Part shown: positions 54,616 through 62,814 of the stretch, piece by piece | Layout of the letters: each line of letters opens with the position of its first letter | How positions within the stretch are numbered: position 1 is the stretch's first letter | NCBI RefSeq assembly: GCF_000949425.1 | Contig: NZ_CP010976.1 | Location: 5,270,001-5,334,000, forward strand | Direction of reading: 5' to 3' | From: Paenibacillus sp. IHBB 10380 | GTDB taxonomy: Bacteria > Bacillota > Bacilli > Paenibacillales > Paenibacillaceae | Length of the DNA stretch: 64,000 nucleotides | Made by a program: the position numbers and the translations under genes | The notes under the pieces: model-generated | Database searches by the model: none | Told to the model about the DNA's origin: nothing | The model's input: only the letters and a program-made list of their open reading frames with translations

Positions 54616-54921
54616 CTAATACCTTGGTTTGCTTCGCAATGAAATAGCCTCAATGAGTAGCACTAGTGCTGTGATAGCATGCATAATCCAACCTATAACA
54701 GGAATAATGCCCACTAAGGAAGTTATGACACCGAGCCCATTACCAATGATGGAATGCCGATCTTTCAGGAGCGACACAATGGCGATCACATGGAGTATGA
54801 GCGCCGCAATGAGTGGCGTCCAGCCATATGACAGGATGAATCCTCCTCCAATCAGAGGGATGGCAAAGAACGCTTCGACAGCAAACGTGATCCATTTCAA
54901 TAGCCTAGACGTATTGGACAT
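54616..54921 (-). CDS. Small membrane protein, function unknown
   Basis: A 101-residue hydrophobic protein with about three membrane segments (WITFAVEAFFAIPLIGGGFI, LIAALILHVIAIVSLL, LGVITSLVGIIPVIGWIMHA) rich in Gly and Ile. AGGTAGGTG lies 11 bases before the ATG. It precedes the larger membrane protein in the same direction (about 86 bases). Not recognised beyond a resemblance to small Bacillales membrane proteins of the YqzE/YozV size class. Confidence 0.7.
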   Translation of the reverse strand: MSNTSRLLKWITFAVEAFFAIPLIGGGFILSYGWTPLIAALILHVIAIVSLLKDRHSIIGNGLGVITSLVGIIPVIGWIMHAITALVLLIEAISLRSKPRY

Positions 54922-54949
54922 TCGTGAACACCTACCTTTCTACTTGTTA

Positions 54950-55002
54950 TATACATATATGTATAACCCATTCTAAGGTGTTTATGAACATGTTAACATG
55001 TT
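54950..55002. promoter_or_regulatory. Two perfect 16-bp palindromes in a divergent promoter region
   Basis: TATACATATATGTATA (54950-54965) and AACATGTTAACATGTT (54987-55002) lie 37 bases apart in the 216-base gap between the leftward membrane-protein genes and the rightward NAD(P)-binding gene. Both are candidate operators. Confidence 0.5.
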
Positions 55003-55137
55003 ATATCGAAAAGAAAGTTTAGCATGAGGGTGTAACCACAGGCCTACGGTGGTAAAATAACTTGAACCATTAATAAATTTGGATAGAATGGATTGCATCT
55101 AGATAGAATGAACTAACTATGAAAAGAGGACTTAGAA

Positions 55138-55770
55138 TTGAAGATTGTATTGTTTGGAGCCAATGGGAACATTGGTCAGCGTATAGTACGTGAAGCACTG
55201 AATAGAAGGTTTGAAGTGACAGCTGTTGTACGTGATGCTAAGAAATGGACAGAACAACACGATAACTTGCGAGTGATCGAGGGGGATATTATGAATCCGG
55301 ATTCGGTTGCCTCTATCTCTGAAGGTCATGAAGCTGTTGTTAGTGCCTATGGACCTTCCTTTGGTGGAGAAGAAGAACTCTTGGAGGCCGCTAGATCCCT
55401 AGTAGAAGGCGTTCGCCGGGCTGGAGTACCACGACTGCTTGTTGTAGGTGGGGCAGGAAGCTTGGAAGTATCACCAGGACTTCAATTGATGGATACACCT
55501 GACTTCCCCGAGGAGTATCGGCCATTGGCTATCGCACATGCTGAAGCTCTGCGTATATATACCGAATCAGACTTGGATTGGACGTATCTTAGTCCAGCAG
55601 CAACGATAGAATCCGGACGTCGTACGGGGCAATTCCGCATTGGAACAGACAAGTTAGTGCTAGATGAAGCAGATAGAAGCTATATTTCAATTCAAGACTT
55701 TGCAGCTGCAATGATTGATGAAGTGGAAGATCCTTATTTCTCACGTACTCGATTTACGGTGGCTTATTAA
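55138..55770 (+). CDS. NAD(P)-binding oxidoreductase/NmrA-like protein
   Basis: A 210-residue Rossmann protein. KIVLFGANGNIGQRIVREAL is the dinucleotide loop (GxxGxxG), VIEGDIMNPDSVASISEGHE follows, and LLVVGGAGSLEVSPGLQLMD and DLDWTYLSPAATIESGRRTG match YwnB/YhfK-type epimerase-like proteins. TTG start eight bases after GAGG. Related genes are often induced by diamide or thiol stress under MarR/Spx control; no regulator is adjacent. Confidence 0.9.
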   Translation: MKIVLFGANGNIGQRIVREALNRRFEVTAVVRDAKKWTEQHDNLRVIEGDIMNPDSVASISEGHEAVVSAYGPSFGGEEELLEAARSLVEGVRRAGVPRLLVVGGAGSLEVSPGLQLMDTPDFPEEYRPLAIAHAEALRIYTESDLDWTYLSPAATIESGRRTGQFRIGTDKLVLDEADRSYISIQDFAAAMIDEVEDPYFSRTRFTVAY

Positions 55771-55847
55771 ATATTTAAGATGATAGCCAAATATCGGGAT
55801 TTTCTTTCGCAGGATGCCGCAACCGATCTCGCGTCATATAACCCTTC

Positions 55848-56297
55848 TTATAGTAATATCTGACCAAGTATAGGAATAAGCCATGCCATGAAGGGAGTCA
55901 GAAGAGATTCCCGAGGTATGGCTATTATGCCTGCGTAGAATATGAGGATGCAGCCTATTCCCATTACACCGCCGAACCATGGATTACCAACCTGATTTAT
56001 AAACAGGTAGAACCCTGTTAGAAATCCTAGTACCGTATATAGGACTGCCAGACTTATCTTCGATAAAGAAGAGAATCTGGCATATATAATGTCACCGAGG
56101 AAAGAAGCAATCATAATACATCCGTAGATCCAGTGTTCCGGAGAAAGGGGGAGAATGACTGGTTCTAGTACAAGTGCATGTAGAACGTTAAAGAATAGCA
56201 ACAACGTGAAGTAAGCAAGTCCTGCACAAGCTAGCTTATGCAATACATACCTTCCAATTTCTATTCGCCACATCATAGGGTATTGTTTAGCTCTCAT
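55848..56297 (-). CDS. Integral membrane protein, function unknown
   Basis: A 149-residue protein with four to five membrane segments (LACAGLAYFTLLLFFNVLHA, WIYGCIMIASFLGDIIYARF, ISLAVLYTVLGFLTGFYLFI, PFMAWLIPILGQILL). No domain is recognised. AAGGAGAGGC precedes the ATG. Stand-alone and convergent with the NAD(P)-binding gene. Confidence 0.75.
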   Translation of the reverse strand: MRAKQYPMMWRIEIGRYVLHKLACAGLAYFTLLLFFNVLHALVLEPVILPLSPEHWIYGCIMIASFLGDIIYARFSSLSKISLAVLYTVLGFLTGFYLFINQVGNPWFGGVMGIGCILIFYAGIIAIPRESLLTPFMAWLIPILGQILL

Positions 56298-56506
56298 TAT
56301 AAGCCTCTCCTTCTGATTGCAGGGGTCATGATATCAGCATAATCGAGCACCTAAGAAAAGGTTCCTCATGAATTGATTTCACGATAATGTCACAAGAATG
56401 ACACTGATATAGAGCGCTACACATTACCAAATGTTGTTAAATATGATATTATGAAAGCGTAACCAAAACTTGGCAGGCAAGACCTTGCTATATCCTTCAG
56501 TTCCTA

Positions 56507-56549
56507 CGGATGGATGATTGTTTGCAAGGTAGATGCTTGCAAACATCCG
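56507..56549 (+). promoter_or_regulatory. Hairpin ending at the ribosome binding site of the small gene
   Basis: GTTTGCAAG / CTTGCAAAC (56520-56544) is a perfect nine-pair stem, with CGGATG / CATCCG (56507-56512 and 56544-56549) as a lower helix sharing one base. It ends just before GAGGAGGG. A second self-complementary element, GGCAAGACCTTGC, lies about 30 bases upstream. The gap 56298-56564 holds no other feature. Confidence 0.5.
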
Positions 56550-56564
56550 AGGAGGGATAGCGTT

Positions 56565-56771
56565 ATGTATGAAGGATTTCTAGAAATGCAAAGAGTGGTC
56601 ACTCAAATTCAATATTCAAGCACCAAGTTTCAGGAAGATGGAGCATACCAAAGAATTGAGTATGGAACAGAACGAAATGTACATGCAACGGATATGATGG
56701 AAGAAATTGAAGAACTATCGAATGCAACGTCATTCGGAACACCGAAGGGTTTCAGATGGTGGAGACATTAA
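56565..56771 (+). CDS. Small hypothetical protein
   Basis: A 68-residue acidic protein, from ATG 56565 with a strong GAGGAGGG site 11 bases before. It begins MYEGFLEMQRVVTQIQYSST and ends GTPKGFRWWRH. A polar helical N-terminus and a WW-containing tail are all that can be said. It shares a terminator with the convergent serS. Codon use and ribosome binding site support a real gene. Confidence 0.65.
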   Translation: MYEGFLEMQRVVTQIQYSSTKFQEDGAYQRIEYGTERNVHATDMMEEIEELSNATSFGTPKGFRWWRH

Positions 56772-56852
56772 GCTGAATTTCGTAAGATTTCTAATATTAT
56801 TTAGAGATTGGATCATATGTACCTCTGAGATCTACTTTAAATGAAGAACTGA

Positions 56853-56895
56853 AAGACCCTTCACACCCACTGAATGAGTGGTTATGAAGGGTCTT
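56853..56895. terminator. Bidirectional terminator between the small gene and serS
   Basis: AAGACCCTTCA / TGAAGGGTCTT with an inner ACCCACT / AGTGGTT helix. Confidence 0.85.
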
Positions 56896-56923
56896 AATTA
56901 TGTTTAGTATTGTGGGGTCATGG

Positions 56924-58201
56924 TTACAGCTTAAGTTGTTCAATTCCGCCCATATAAGGACGAAGAGCTTTAGGGATATAAATGGATCCGTCTTCACGCT
57001 GATGGTTCTCGAGTAGAGGGATCAGGATACGCGGCGAAGCCACGGCAGTGTTGTTAAGTGTATGACAGAATTCTAGCTTGCCATTATCGTCTCTGTATCG
57101 AATATTAGACCTTCTCGCTTGGAAATCATGCACATTTGAAGATGAATGTGTCTCTCCATAGGCCTGACGGCTAGGCATCCATGTCTCTATATCATATTGT
57201 TTGTACGTTTTTTGCGACATGTCTCCGGTGCATACAGCCATTACCCGATAAGGAAGTTCTAGTAATGTAAGAATTTCTTCGGCATGGCTTGTGATTTCCT
57301 GTAAAATTTGCTCCGATAGGATAGGGTCATTGGGGCATAGGACAACCTGTTCTACCTTAGCGAATTGATGTACGCGATACAAGCCACGAACATCTCTTCC
57401 AGCCGATCCGATTTCTCTACGGAAGCATGTAGATACCCCTGCTAATTTAATCGGCTCTGTGACATCTACAATCTCGTCGCTATAGTATGATACGAGCGAT
57501 ACCTCAGAAGTACCCACTAGCCACTTATTCTCATCTACTAATTCATACGTCTGATCCTCCCCTATGGGGAAGAATCCTGTTCGTCTTAATGCTTCGGGTC
57601 TAACCATTACGGGTACATCCATGGGTGTGAATCCGTAAGATGTTAATAGATCTAGCGCTAAGCGTTGTACAGCTAGGTGAAGGAAAAGACCCGCACCTTT
57701 GAGAAAATAGTTCCGACTTCCTGCAGTCTTAACGCCACGGGGAATATCAATCAGATCATGTAATTCACCTAAAGTAACATGATCTTTGGCCTCAAAAGTA
57801 AATTCAGGTGGCACGCCGTAGCTTCGGATTTCCACATTATCTGAATCGTTCTTTCCAAGCGGTGTGTCGGGAGAAACAACGTTAGGTACAGCGAGCAGTA
57901 GTTCGTTACATCGACGGTCGGCGTCTGCCCATGCTATATCTGCGATGGTGAGTCGGTCGTTAATTATTTTTACTTGTTGTTTGATCGGTTCGGCGGCTTG
58001 AAGATCACCTTGTTGCATATGTGATGCAATGGTCTGCGTCAAGCGGTTACGATCTGCTCTTAACGTCTCTGTCTTCTGGAGAAGTTCACGTCGCTTGACG
58101 TCCCACTCCAATAACTCAGAGATCGAGATCTCCATGTGTTTGTGATGTACTGTTTCCTGTATTAACTCTGCATTTTCTCTAATGAACCGAATATCTAACA
58201 T
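56924..58201 (-). CDS. serS: Seryl-tRNA synthetase
   Basis: A 425-residue class II synthetase charging tRNA-Ser. The N-terminal coiled-coil arm (residues 1-110, e.g. ETLRADRNRLTQTIASHMQQ) is followed by motif 1 (AVQRLALDLLTSYGFTPMDV), motif 2 (STCFRREIGSAGRDVRGLYR) with VHQFAKVEQV, and motif 3 (CHTLNNTAVASPRILIPLLE). AAAGGAGC precedes the ATG. It is led by a T-box. Confidence 0.97.
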   Translation of the reverse strand: MLDIRFIRENAELIQETVHHKHMEISISELLEWDVKRRELLQKTETLRADRNRLTQTIASHMQQGDLQAAEPIKQQVKIINDRLTIADIAWADADRRCNELLLAVPNVVSPDTPLGKNDSDNVEIRSYGVPPEFTFEAKDHVTLGELHDLIDIPRGVKTAGSRNYFLKGAGLFLHLAVQRLALDLLTSYGFTPMDVPVMVRPEALRRTGFFPIGEDQTYELVDENKWLVGTSEVSLVSYYSDEIVDVTEPIKLAGVSTCFRREIGSAGRDVRGLYRVHQFAKVEQVVLCPNDPILSEQILQEITSHAEEILTLLELPYRVMAVCTGDMSQKTYKQYDIETWMPSRQAYGETHSSSNVHDFQARRSNIRYRDDNGKLEFCHTLNNTAVASPRILIPLLENHQREDGSIYIPKALRPYMGGIEQLKL

Positions 58202-58209
58202 GTCCGCAA

Positions 58210-58447
58210 GCTCCTTTGTCTATAAAAATACAAAAAACGCCCTCATCCTTTGGGACGAGGAGCGTCTGCTCGCGGTGCCACCCAACTTGATGAAATCTGA
58301 CATGATTGCCAAATTTCAATCCTCTTGGTTCCGTGATAACGGACGGATGCCGGTTAACTTAGAGAGCTTAGAGTCTTGCTCCGATCGCAAACGCCTCACA
58401 GTTGGATTCTGATCATAGGCGCAATAGCACTGTTCAATTCTGTGAGG
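58210..58447 (-). promoter_or_regulatory. Serine T-box leader with short Stem I and terminator
   Basis: On the minus strand the T-box AAGTTGGGTGGCACCGCG (58288-58271) contains TGGC, which pairs with a tRNA-Ser NCCA end (G discriminator). The terminator ACGCTCCTCGTCC...GGATGAGGGCGT (58264-58230) with TTTTTT follows. Stem I is CCTCACAG (58447-58440) with CTGTGAGG (58401-58394), only about 54 bases overall, with a UCC serine codon (58406-58404) in AGAATCCAA just inside its 3' side as likely specifier. Confidence 0.85.
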
Positions 58448-58449
58448 TT

Positions 58450-58478
58450 AGTATAGACTAAACAAAGGCAATTTACAA
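58450..58478 (-). promoter_or_regulatory. serS promoter
   Basis: Minus-strand TTGTAA (58478-58473), 17-base spacer, TATACT (58455-58450). Transcription would start at or just inside the base of the T-box Stem I. Confidence 0.7.
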
Positions 58479-58635
58479 GGGGGGATAATGTATATATAGG
58501 TGTTGACAATACTAAAAATGATTGATACCATAAATTAAACACAGTAAAATAGTCGGAATAGATATTAATGATAAAATGGCCAGATGGATGAGGCTTGGTT
58601 GAAACATATCATGATGTGATGAGGAGAATGGAATT

Positions 58636-59199
58636 ATGCCTAAAATCGTTGTAATTAATGGAAGTCCTACATTAACTTCCAGACTTAATGCAATCCTTGA
58701 ATATGTAGAGGGTCTTCTCAAGAATTCAGGATTTGAAGTAGAACGTATTGATGTAGTGAAATTGCCAGCAGAAGATCTTATTCATACCAAATTTGAAAGT
58801 GAACATATTGTAAAAGCTAATGGACTCGTTGCGGAAGCTGATGGCGTGATTATCGCAAGTCCAGTCTATAAAGCTTCCTATACAGGTGTACTTAAGACAT
58901 TTCTTGATCTTGTACCCGAGAAGGGATTAGCTGGTAAAATTACGTTGCCTTTATTTATTGGAGGAAGTTTAGCCCATTTGCTTGCTATTGATTATGCTCT
59001 GAAGCCTGTGTTATCTGCGCTTGGCGCACGCCACATTCTAGGTGGGGTATATACCGTGGACTCTCAAGTTGTTCGTACAGACGATGGAGGCACTGAAATT
59101 TCAGAAGAAATGCAGCTGCGTTTGCAGGCTGCCTTAGAAGAATTGGCTACAGAGACAAGATTCAAGGCAGATCGTAACGAAAGTGTATTGAAGCTATAA
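58636..59199 (+). CDS. ssuE: NADPH-dependent FMN reductase, SsuE-like
   Basis: A 187-residue flavodoxin-fold reductase supplying FMNH2. KIVVINGSPTLTSRLNAILE is the phosphate loop, ADGVIIASPVYKASYTGVLK the flavin segment and LFIGGSLAHLLAIDYALKPV the SsuE signature. GAGGAGAATGGAATT precedes the ATG. No ssuD monooxygenase or sulfonate transporter is next to it, so the partner is unknown. Confidence 0.9.
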   Translation: MPKIVVINGSPTLTSRLNAILEYVEGLLKNSGFEVERIDVVKLPAEDLIHTKFESEHIVKANGLVAEADGVIIASPVYKASYTGVLKTFLDLVPEKGLAGKITLPLFIGGSLAHLLAIDYALKPVLSALGARHILGGVYTVDSQVVRTDDGGTEISEEMQLRLQAALEELATETRFKADRNESVLKL

Positions 59200-59237
59200 G
59201 GAAAGAGTATATTTGATTGTGAAATAGATAAATAAAC

Positions 59238-59271
59238 AAAAAAGAGGTGACCCTAGGGTCACCTCTTTTTT
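59238..59271. terminator. Bidirectional terminator between the FMN reductase gene and nrdB
   Basis: AAAAAAGAGGTGACCC and GGGTCACCTCTTTTTT are perfect inverse complements around a two-base centre. Confidence 0.93.
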
Positions 59272-59351
59272 GTTAGTATACGACTCAATAATGAATGTAT
59301 ACTAACATATATTGTGATTAATAAGACGGATAGTTGTACTTCTTGCCCAAA

Positions 59352-60383
59352 TTATAGATCTCCGAACCCGTTATCATCGCCGACTTTACCATAGTTACGT
59401 GACTTCGCTTCAAAGAAATCTGTTTTTGTTGTATTTAGTGCGTCATCAGAGAATGGTTTAATCCAAGGCATACAGTTCACATCCACACCTTGATAAGCTT
59501 TCTCCATTCCCATCAAAGTAAGACGTTTATTAGCAGTGTATTTAATATAATCGGATAGTTCATCTAGATCAATTCCACGGACATTAGTAAGCGTATAATG
59601 CGCCCAATTGATTTCAAGCTCAACGGCTTGATCAATTGTAGTATACACATAATCCATGTTCTCTTTCGTATTCAATTCTGGGAAATCCTTCAGAAGTTGT
59701 TTGTATACCTCAGCGAAGAAATAGCAGTGTTGGTTCTCATCGCGCTGAATATACGAGATCATTTGGCTGGTTGCCATCATTTTCTGGTCACGTGCAAGAT
59801 TGTAGAAGAAAGCAAACGTACTATAGAAGAAAATACCTTCTAGAATCAAATCTGCAACCATAGACTGGAAGAAGGTCTGTGGATTCTGATTTTCACGGAA
59901 ATTCTGGTAAATATCCGCGATGAAACGATTGCGTTCCAACAATACAGGGTCTTTCTTCCAATATTCGAATATTTCCTTCTGCTCTTGATCAGACACGATG
60001 GAAGATAGAACATAAGAATAAGATTGGTTATGAACAACTTCCTGTTGACCGATAATCGCAGAGATCGCTTCAAGAGAAGAGTCTGTGAAATAACGTTTCA
60101 CATCTCCTACAAACATCGTTTGCATAGAATCCAGTACAGCAAGTAAAGATATATTAATTTTGAATACACGTTGTTCTTCAGGATCTAGCCCTGGAAATTG
60201 TTGAGCATCCTTGGACATTGGAATTTCATCTGCAATCCAGTGATTGAGGAGCAGTACCTTATATAATTTATACATATGTGGCATACGAATATCGTTCCAG
60301 TTTAGAATGCCGGAGCATTCCCCTTCAATAATTCGTGTTGATTGGTTAGGGGCTTCCGTATTAAAAATTTGCTGCATTTTCAT
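59352..60383 (-). CDS. nrdB: Class I ribonucleotide reductase beta subunit
   Basis: A 343-residue ferritin-like subunit that holds the radical cofactor. Metal ligands appear in ISLLAVLDSMQ (Asp), IGQQEVVHNQSYSYVLSSIV (Glu, His), ADLILEGIFFYS (Glu) and RDENQHCYFF (Glu, His). The Tyr four residues after the first His is kept, so a tyrosyl radical is expected. The C-terminus ends in an acidic tail (GDDNGFGDL) for docking on the alpha subunit. AAAGGAGTAG precedes the ATG. It follows nrdA by 68 bases. Confidence 0.95.
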   Translation of the reverse strand: MKMQQIFNTEAPNQSTRIIEGECSGILNWNDIRMPHMYKLYKVLLLNHWIADEIPMSKDAQQFPGLDPEEQRVFKINISLLAVLDSMQTMFVGDVKRYFTDSSLEAISAIIGQQEVVHNQSYSYVLSSIVSDQEQKEIFEYWKKDPVLLERNRFIADIYQNFRENQNPQTFFQSMVADLILEGIFFYSTFAFFYNLARDQKMMATSQMISYIQRDENQHCYFFAEVYKQLLKDFPELNTKENMDYVYTTIDQAVELEINWAHYTLTNVRGIDLDELSDYIKYTANKRLTLMGMEKAYQGVDVNCMPWIKPFSDDALNTTKTDFFEAKSRNYGKVGDDNGFGDL

Positions 60384-60451
60384 ACAAACTACTCCTTTAT
60401 TTATACTTGTGAACCCTCTCTTGAAAGGGAGGGGTTAGGTAGGATAGATTA

Positions 60452-62785
60452 TCAGCTCGAACATGATTCGCATTCTTCAATCGTTAGTGCACGACTACGT
60501 ACATAGTAAGTGGACTTCATACCCGCTTTCCAAGCATGGATGTGTAGATCCAAGAAGTCGGTAGCCTTTATGTCAGGACGCACATAGAAGTTGAAGCTCT
60601 GACCTTGGTCGACATGACGTTGACGGGCAGAGGCCATGTTAATGGACCAATGCTGGTCGATATTGAAGGCCGTCTTATAATACCAGATCGTTTTGTCTGA
60701 TAAGTCTGGTGCTGGATTAGCGATTTTATATGTTGTCTTCTCTTCATAGGATAATAGATCATACAGTGGATCTATACTTGCAGTGGAACCGGCAATAATA
60801 GAAGTTGAACCGTTAGGGGCAATGGCGAACATCCATGCATTACGTACACCCGTTTGTTGAACTTCTTGTTGAAGTTCCTTCCACTCTGCAGTAGTTACGA
60901 ATTTCCCTTCATGCTGACCATCGGTATAACCGCGATGATTGAAGTATGCACCACTTTCCCAATCAGAGCCATGGAATTTAGGATAATAGCCTTTTTCCTT
61001 AGCCAGCTCCATGCTGGAGCGAACGAGAAGATAGTTAATTCTTTCATACAGATTATCATTATATGCTACAGCTTCGTCAGACTCCCAGCGAATGCCCTCA
61101 AGTGCAAGTAAATGATGCAGTCCGAAAGTACCGAGTCCGACAGCACGATATTGGCTGTTGGTATATTGAGCTTGAAGAACTTCAATATTATTAATATCAA
61201 TAACATTATCTAACATACGAACTTGAATCGGCACTAGACGATCTAGTACACCTGCAGGTACAGCACGCGCGAGATGGATAGAGTTCAAGTTACATACGAC
61301 GAAATCACCAGGGATTTTGGAAATAACAATGCGAGTCTGTCCATCTTTAGTCACTAACTCTTCGTGTTCTACGACAGTCGCAGATTGGTTCTGCATAATC
61401 TCTGTACATAAGTTAGAAGAATAGACCATTCCATGTGCGCTGTTCGGATTGGCGCGGTTTACGGTATCACGATAGAACATATATGGTGTTCCCGTCTCAA
61501 GCTGAGACTTCATAATCCGTTTCATAATATCAATCGCTGGGACTGTAATACGTGATAGCAGAGGATGAGCAACAGCTTCTGCATATTTATCACGGAATGC
61601 TCCTTGACCTAGCGTTTCATCATAGAAATCTTCAAGTCCAAGTGGACGTCCGTTCGTATCTTTCCATCCCATCACTTTCTTAACTTCATGAGGACAGAAC
61701 AAATTGAACTCACCACGAGCTTCCACTGCTTCCATAAACGTGTCAGAAATGCATACGCCGTGGAATACATCATGGGCTCTCATGCGCTCGTCACCATTGT
61801 TTAATTTCAGATCAAGGAAAGCCAGAATGTCCTTGTGGAATACATCTAAGTAAACGGCAATGGCACCTTTACGCGTTCCTAATTGGTCTACGCTAACTGC
61901 GGTATTGTTCAATTGGCGAATCCAAGGAATGACCCCTGAGCTTGTGTTCTTATGACCCCGAATATCTGAACCGCGTGCGCGTACTTTACCAAGATAAACA
62001 CCGATTCCGCCACCCATTTTGCTTAAGCGAGCAATATCTGTATTGGAGTCGAATATGCCTTCTAGGGAGTCATCCACAGTGTCAATGAAGCAACTGGAGA
62101 GCTGACCAGCGACTTTTTTACCTGCATTAGACATCGTAGGAGTAGCAGCTGTCATATAAAGGTTACTCATTGCCCAGTATGATTCTTTGACAAGTTCCAT
62201 ACGTTTCTCAACAGGTTCCTTGTGCATGAGGTACATAGCAATGACCATATAACGCTCTTGTGGTAATTCCATAACATGTCCGTCGAAATCAGTCGTTAGG
62301 TAACGTTCTGTTAGTGTTAAAAGACCGATGTAGTCAAATAGAAGATCACGACGGTAGTCGATAGTCTGGGCAAGTTCTTCAATTTGATCCTTCGTATAGT
62401 ATTCCAAAAGCTCCTCACGATAAATTCCTTTTTTGACTAAGTCTGAGATAAGCGGAAATAGTGCACCATAAGGTTCATCTGGGTATGATTTATATCTGCG
62501 ATAATAAGCAGCTTTTTTATATAGGGTAGTAAGCAGAGAGCGTGCTGCTGCAAATTTCCAATTGGGTTCTTCTATGCTAACCAGCTCAAGAGCTGCCATT
62601 GTGAAGGCGTTGCTGATCTCCTCACTCGTTACTTCCTCACGGCGGAGCTTACTAATTACACTTCGGATTAGACGTTCTTTATTAAGTGTCTCTAGTCCTT
62701 CTAGTAGGCGATCAGAATAAACGGAGAGACGAGTTTCATCAAAAGCGAGCTGACGATTGTTCGGTTTTGTTACAAATTGGGGCAT
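60452..62785 (-). CDS. nrdA: Class I ribonucleotide reductase alpha subunit
   Basis: A 777-residue catalytic subunit. The N-terminal ATP-cone-like part covers residues 1-90 (QFVTKPNNRQLAFDETRLSV). The barrel carries ATPTMSNAGKKVAGQLSSCF (first redox Cys), SKMGGGIGVYLGKVRARGSD, SSNLCTEIMQN (radical Cys and Glu) and VVCNLNSIHLAR (second Cys). The C-terminal ECESC is the reducing pair. ATG 62785 follows AAAGGAAG; the frame to 62812 extends beyond it. No nrdI or nrdH is nearby. Confidence 0.96.
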   Translation of the reverse strand: MPQFVTKPNNRQLAFDETRLSVYSDRLLEGLETLNKERLIRSVISKLRREEVTSEEISNAFTMAALELVSIEEPNWKFAAARSLLTTLYKKAAYYRRYKSYPDEPYGALFPLISDLVKKGIYREELLEYYTKDQIEELAQTIDYRRDLLFDYIGLLTLTERYLTTDFDGHVMELPQERYMVIAMYLMHKEPVEKRMELVKESYWAMSNLYMTAATPTMSNAGKKVAGQLSSCFIDTVDDSLEGIFDSNTDIARLSKMGGGIGVYLGKVRARGSDIRGHKNTSSGVIPWIRQLNNTAVSVDQLGTRKGAIAVYLDVFHKDILAFLDLKLNNGDERMRAHDVFHGVCISDTFMEAVEARGEFNLFCPHEVKKVMGWKDTNGRPLGLEDFYDETLGQGAFRDKYAEAVAHPLLSRITVPAIDIMKRIMKSQLETGTPYMFYRDTVNRANPNSAHGMVYSSNLCTEIMQNQSATVVEHEELVTKDGQTRIVISKIPGDFVVCNLNSIHLARAVPAGVLDRLVPIQVRMLDNVIDINNIEVLQAQYTNSQYRAVGLGTFGLHHLLALEGIRWESDEAVAYNDNLYERINYLLVRSSMELAKEKGYYPKFHGSDWESGAYFNHRGYTDGQHEGKFVTTAEWKELQQEVQQTGVRNAWMFAIAPNGSTSIIAGSTASIDPLYDLLSYEEKTTYKIANPAPDLSDKTIWYYKTAFNIDQHWSINMASARQRHVDQGQSFNFYVRPDIKATDFLDLHIHAWKAGMKSTYYVRSRALTIEECESCSS

Positions 62786-62814
62786 GGGTTTCTTCCTTTC
62801 AATATTTATCATCT

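Noticed and set aside
58182..58412. Plus-strand 76-codon frame over the serS leader.
   Set aside because: It runs antisense through the T-box and terminator, which explain the sequence.
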